Source: Xenorhabdus stockiae (GTDB lineage Bacteria; Pseudomonadota; Gammaproteobacteria; Enterobacterales; Enterobacteriaceae). Taken from it: a stretch of DNA of 64,000 nt. Of the stretch, positions 60,789 to 64,000 are shown piece after piece; positions within the stretch are counted from its first letter, which is position 1, and the number at the start of each line of letters is the position of its first letter. The notes under the pieces were generated by a model that saw only the letters and a program-made list of their open reading frames with translations, ran no database searches and was not told the DNA's origin. Location: positions 1 through 64,000 of the forward strand of contig NZ_NJAJ01000009.1 in the NCBI RefSeq assembly GCF_002632825.1, read 5' to 3'. Both the position numbers and the translations under genes were made by a program.

Positions 60789-61137
60789 GATGATTTTTTC
60801 CTTTATTATCGTTCACACTTTTAATGTGTTTATATAAACCAATTATTTCTTCTCTCAGGAGTAATTCGCTGCGTATCGTCATTAACGTATCCTGAGCATG
60901 AATAAATAGCAGACTTAATTTAATATCATCGCCCTGAGTCTCTTTCTGAATAACATCAGTTTGTGTTTGATGAGCTGACAACATCATCTTTCGTGCTTTT
61001 TCCATATATATGCGAGCATTTTCAAAATCGCCATTACGAGCGAATTTCATTGCTTTTTCACTTTTTTCTCTGGCATTACCTGCATCGAGAATAATTTCCA
61101 TAGAAATAGCAATTAAGATATTTTCCTCACTATTCAT
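60775..61137 (-). CDS. PTS lactose/cellobiose-family EIIA
   Basis: 120 residues, all-helical. N-terminal MEIILDAGNAREKSEKAMKF and the phospho-His motif LLFIHAQDTLMT (~H80), as in ChbA. The C-terminus is unusually rich in Lys, Asn and His (NDNKGKNHHDEK). Overlaps the following glucosidase gene by 14 nt, consistent with coupling. Confidence 0.93.
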   Translation of the reverse strand: MNSEENILIAISMEIILDAGNAREKSEKAMKFARNGDFENARIYMEKARKMMLSAHQTQTDVIQKETQGDDIKLSLLFIHAQDTLMTIRSELLLREEIIGLYKHIKSVNDNKGKNHHDEK

Positions 61138-61164
61138 GATTGTTTTTCCTTGTAGTAGAGTCGT

Positions 61165-62400
61165 TTATGCTGCGTTGAGGCTTTCTTCTTCAATGCGTTT
61201 TTTCTCATACACTTTAAAGAAGGGATACCAAGTAACGAGGAACACGGCCATTAGCACCAAATAGCAGATGATTGCTCGCCAGTCCTCAGTAATCATGACG
61301 CTGGAAAACGGGGCTGGTATTTGACCGACCTGAATCATTTTGGCAGGGATATTCAGCCAGTCGGAGCGCATAAACACCCAGATAATGATCGGGCTGGTGA
61401 TCGCATTAATCCACATCGGCAGCATGAGCAGTGGGTTGAGCACAATTGGTGTACCAAACACCAGTGGCTCATTGATATTGAAAAACGAAGGCCCGATACA
61501 GATATAACCTGTTGCCTTAAGATCTCTGGATTTTGAAAACAGCATTAAAAGATTCAATGCGAGAGTGGCACCGGTTCCACCCATTGTGATCAACGCCGCT
61601 GTATACATGGTTTCATAAGTCACAATATTGGTCGGGGCCTGACCTGCCGCCACCAAAGTAATATTGGTGCTGATACCAAGCATAAAAATAGGCATTTGCA
61701 GGCCAGTAAATGTCCAGACGGAAATCCCCATTGAGAATGCAATAGCCGGAATTAATGCCATCAATATAAAGCCCGGCAGTGTCTGACCGAATGCAGCAAT
61801 AGGTGAAAAGAGGTAAAGCAGGCGGGAGAAAATATCAATTTCAAAGGTGAATACTAATAATGTTCCGATTCCGATAGAAAGCAGAATCGGAATAATGGCG
61901 TGTATCCAGCCAGTGACAAAATCAGGTAGAGTACTGTCTTTCAGAAAACCTATTTTTGTGTATAAGTGGAAAAGATAGGAAACAAACAGGCCGGTGACAA
62001 TCCCCAGTAAAATTCCCGCAGGGCCGAATCGTTCAAAACTAACAATCATATTACCGTCAGAAAACTCTGGCTTAATGAACATCATATAAACACAAATGGA
62101 CGTCAGGCCGGCAATCAGGGTATAACGAAAATGATGAAGTTTTTCCATCATCTGATTGGCAATCATAAACGCTGTAATTAAGCCGAGCATGCCAAAGGAA
62201 TATTCAGCTATTCGACCAAGATTGGGTAAAAAAGGAAGATAAGAACGAAATACATTATAAAAAAATATCAGTGAACCCGCTAAAATAAACGGGATGTTTT
62301 TCTGCATGGAACCAGAAATAGCAGCAACCCATGGTCGTTTAGTGAAATTTTGCATCGCTGGTGCAAACGAATCAGATAACCACGACATAAATGCTTTCAT
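61165..62400 (-). CDS. PTS lactose/cellobiose-family EIIC permease
   Basis: 411 residues, about ten TM helices. Family motifs: GSMQKNIPFILAGSLIFF near the N-terminus, MGGTGATLALNLLMLFSKS, and the sugar-site NINEPLVFGTPIVLNPLLM. It imports and phosphorylates a beta-glucoside-type sugar with the adjacent IIA and IIB. Located 27 bp upstream of the EIIA gene. Confidence 0.95.
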   Translation of the reverse strand: MKAFMSWLSDSFAPAMQNFTKRPWVAAISGSMQKNIPFILAGSLIFFYNVFRSYLPFLPNLGRIAEYSFGMLGLITAFMIANQMMEKLHHFRYTLIAGLTSICVYMMFIKPEFSDGNMIVSFERFGPAGILLGIVTGLFVSYLFHLYTKIGFLKDSTLPDFVTGWIHAIIPILLSIGIGTLLVFTFEIDIFSRLLYLFSPIAAFGQTLPGFILMALIPAIAFSMGISVWTFTGLQMPIFMLGISTNITLVAAGQAPTNIVTYETMYTAALITMGGTGATLALNLLMLFSKSRDLKATGYICIGPSFFNINEPLVFGTPIVLNPLLMLPMWINAITSPIIIWVFMRSDWLNIPAKMIQVGQIPAPFSSVMITEDWRAIICYLVLMAVFLVTWYPFFKVYEKKRIEEESLNAA

Positions 62401-62489
62401 TTTGCATCTCTCTTTATTATTTTCTCTTCCATCAATTGGATATAAATAAAAAACCCCGGTGCTGTAAATAATAATGTTAATGATTCAAT

Positions 62490-62804
62490 TTATTTGTTTA
62501 GTGTGGCTATAGCTAATTCCAGCAATGCCTCGCCATCCAGTTTGCCATAGATATTTTGTGGTACGACAATGACGGGAATATTATAAATATCAGCATGTTT
62601 CTGGAATTCTTCTTGTTGGGAGGCATAATGAGGGCCAAGAAATAAAATATCGATTACTGAAAAATACTCAGTAACTTCGCTTTCGCTTCTGGCTTCAACA
62701 GTAACGGATAATTCTTTTTTTCTGGCAGCATTTCTGGTTTTTGTAGCCAGCATTCCACTGGAAATACCAGCACCACAACACAACATAATAAAAATGGTTT
62801 TCAT
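62490..62804 (-). CDS. PTS lactose/cellobiose-family EIIB
   Basis: 104 residues. The phospho-Cys motif is LCCGAGISSGMLATK; by alignment with ChbB (CSAGMS) the active residue is Cys10. First gene of the operon, 89 bp before EIIC, and divergent from the regulator at 62987. Confidence 0.92.
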   Translation of the reverse strand: MKTIFIMLCCGAGISSGMLATKTRNAARKKELSVTVEARSESEVTEYFSVIDILFLGPHYASQQEEFQKHADIYNIPVIVVPQNIYGKLDGEALLELAIATLNK

Positions 62805-62986
62805 ATAAACTCCTCATTATTTTGTCGCTAATTGATTTTTGTTTTCGGATATATAAACTACTATCTTAAATTCGGATTTAATATTCAATTATCTGTTTTC
62901 ACTTGAGGAGGGCAATTTTCTGTTTTTTTAATTGGTTTAATTTGTAAGTTTTAAGCGTTACTTGTTCATTTAACAGGGGGGTTATA
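62805..62986. promoter_or_regulatory. Divergent promoter region EIIB operon / PRD regulator
   Basis: 182 bp, AT-rich, between two divergent start codons. It must hold both promoters and the regulator's binding site; I could not define a palindrome with confidence. Confidence 0.5.
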
Positions 62987-64000
62987 ATGCTAAGGCCTAA
63001 GCAGAAAGAATTATTGAATTACTTAATGGAACAAAATAACCCGGTTTTAGCCGTTAAATTATCTCAGGTTTTAAATGTTTCAATCAGAACTGTCAAAAAC
63101 TATGTGCTGGAAATTAATGAATCCTACAGGAGTAAAATCATTATCTCCGGACGTTCAGGGTATGTTTTATCATCTGATTCAAATCTTAAATTGAAGCAAA
63201 AACTCAGTGATTTTCCGAGAACCTATCAGGAAAGAGCATGTTATCTGATTAAGTCTATTCTGTTATTCAGGAAAAGTAATAAAATTTATGATCTCAGTGC
63301 AGATTTATATATCAGTGATTCAACTTTAAAATCAGTGATATATAAAATGAATGGTTCCTTTGAAAAATTTAATGTCAGGTTCTTATGCAAAAATAACCGC
63401 TTTGAAATTATAGGCTCTGAGCTGGACTTAAGAGAGTTAGCCTATCATACCATCATGGAGCAGGCAGACTACAGAACTCTGGATTTGAAAAAATTGGTAA
63501 TATTATTCGGGGAACAGCAGGTTGAAATTATATCTGATATTATTGCGCAGGTATTTAATAATCGGGGCTACTCTGTTTATGAACTCTCATATACAAATCT
63601 TGTGCTGCGCTTTTTGATACTGCTCAAGCGATTAAATTATGGCAAGTATTTAAAAAACCAATTGGCCTTTATAGAAGAAAATCAGGGATTAAAATCAATA
63701 ACAGAAGAGCTGTGTGACAGGTTACAAGATACTTTTAATACTCCTATAGAAGAGAATGAGAGAAAATTTTGTTACACCTTACTGAAAATCAATACCAATA
63801 TTACTCAGACAGGGAAAAGTAAATTAATTGAATCAGACAAAGCGGATTTATATCAGCTTTCCAGACAGCTCGCTGAATCGGTAGCAGAGCATTATTTGAT
63901 TAATTTAGCAACGGATGATTTTATTTCATTATTCTGTTTGCATATTGCAGGTCTGAAAATACGCTTGCAGCACAATGTTCATACCAGAAACCCTATGTTG
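62987..64000 (+). CDS. PRD-containing transcriptional regulator (BglG/MtlR-like), partial
   Basis: Open from ATG 62987, behind AGGGGGG, to the window end (338 codons, no stop). The N-terminal HTH (LNYLMEQNNPVLAVKLSQVL, NVSIRTVKNYVLEINESY) is followed by a second HTH-like region (IYDLSADLYISDSTLKSVIY) and PRD domains (LCDRLQDTFNTPIEENERKF; FISLFCLHIAGLKIRL, with a candidate phospho-His in LHI). This layout is that of PTS-controlled activators. It is divergent from the EIIB operon and probably controls it. The C-terminal EIIB/EIIA-like modules, if any, lie outside. Confidence 0.87.
   Translation, partial: MLRPKQKELLNYLMEQNNPVLAVKLSQVLNVSIRTVKNYVLEINESYRSKIIISGRSGYVLSSDSNLKLKQKLSDFPRTYQERACYLIKSILLFRKSNKIYDLSADLYISDSTLKSVIYKMNGSFEKFNVRFLCKNNRFEIIGSELDLRELAYHTIMEQADYRTLDLKKLVILFGEQQVEIISDIIAQVFNNRGYSVYELSYTNLVLRFLILLKRLNYGKYLKNQLAFIEENQGLKSITEELCDRLQDTFNTPIEENERKFCYTLLKINTNITQTGKSKLIESDKADLYQLSRQLAESVAEHYLINLATDDFISLFCLHIAGLKIRLQHNVHTRNPML

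Overview
The window reads as a chromosomal segment of an insect-associated enterobacterium, most likely Photorhabdus or its sister genus Xenorhabdus (Morganellaceae). This rests on enterobacterial core genes at high protein similarity to E. coli, moderately AT-rich DNA, and at least ten copies or fragments of a ~127 bp ERIC-type repeat (TATACACTTCGTCTTTCAAG...) of the kind abundant in those genomes. The genus is inferred; no rRNA or other diagnostic marker is present. I saw no tRNA, rRNA or CRISPR array.

Layout. 1-2.1 kb: accessory DNA with the 5' part of an IS982-family transposase, a LysE/RhtB exporter and a GNAT-like protein. 2.2-16.5 kb: core genes in the E. coli 0-min order (ispH-fkpB-lspA-ileS-ribF, rpsT, nhaR-nhaA, a DMT transporter, dnaJ-dnaK, satP). 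16.5-26.7 kb: an island between satP and mog, which are near neighbours in E. coli. It holds an unknown protein plus a cysteine desulfurase plus an MFS exporter, a second MFS transporter, an ArsR-rhodanese regulator with a large palindromic operator, and a beta-glucoside PTS permease plus 6-phospho-beta-glucosidase. 26.7-50.2 kb: core again (mog, talB, yaaA, thrLABC with its attenuator, arcA, creA, rob, gpmB, yjjX, trpR, slt, ettA, nadR, radA, serB, ytjB), interrupted by an orphan degenerate ABC ATPase and an AT-rich gene desert (44.1-45.6 kb). 50.2-51.4 kb: a junction with two small membrane-protein genes. 51.4-57.9 kb: the locus that lies elsewhere in E. coli, dkgA-yqhD-yghB-metC and exbB-exbD, but without the regulator yqhC. 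58-64 kb: accessory DNA with an orphan phage-tail-fibre-like small protein and a lactose/cellobiose-type PTS operon (IIB-IIC-IIA-6-phospho-beta-glucosidase-HPr-like-deaminase), divergent from a PRD-type regulator that runs off the window.

Regulatory sites recognisable by sequence: sigma-32 promoter of dnaK, sigma-70 promoter of rpsT, thr promoter/leader peptide/attenuator, an FNR box before arcA, a Trp operator before trpR, a perfect NadR box before nadR, a Fur box before exbB, a palindrome over the ArsR-rhodanese 5' region, and an inverted-repeat pair before yqhD.

Most interesting candidates: (i) the sulfur-themed cluster at 17.1-20.2 kb, a possible small sulfur-metabolite producer/exporter; (ii) the PTS operon at 58.7-64 kb, which carries its own HPr and a blasticidin-S/cytidine-deaminase-like enzyme; (iii) the intact but catalytically degenerate ABC ATPase at 44.1 kb.
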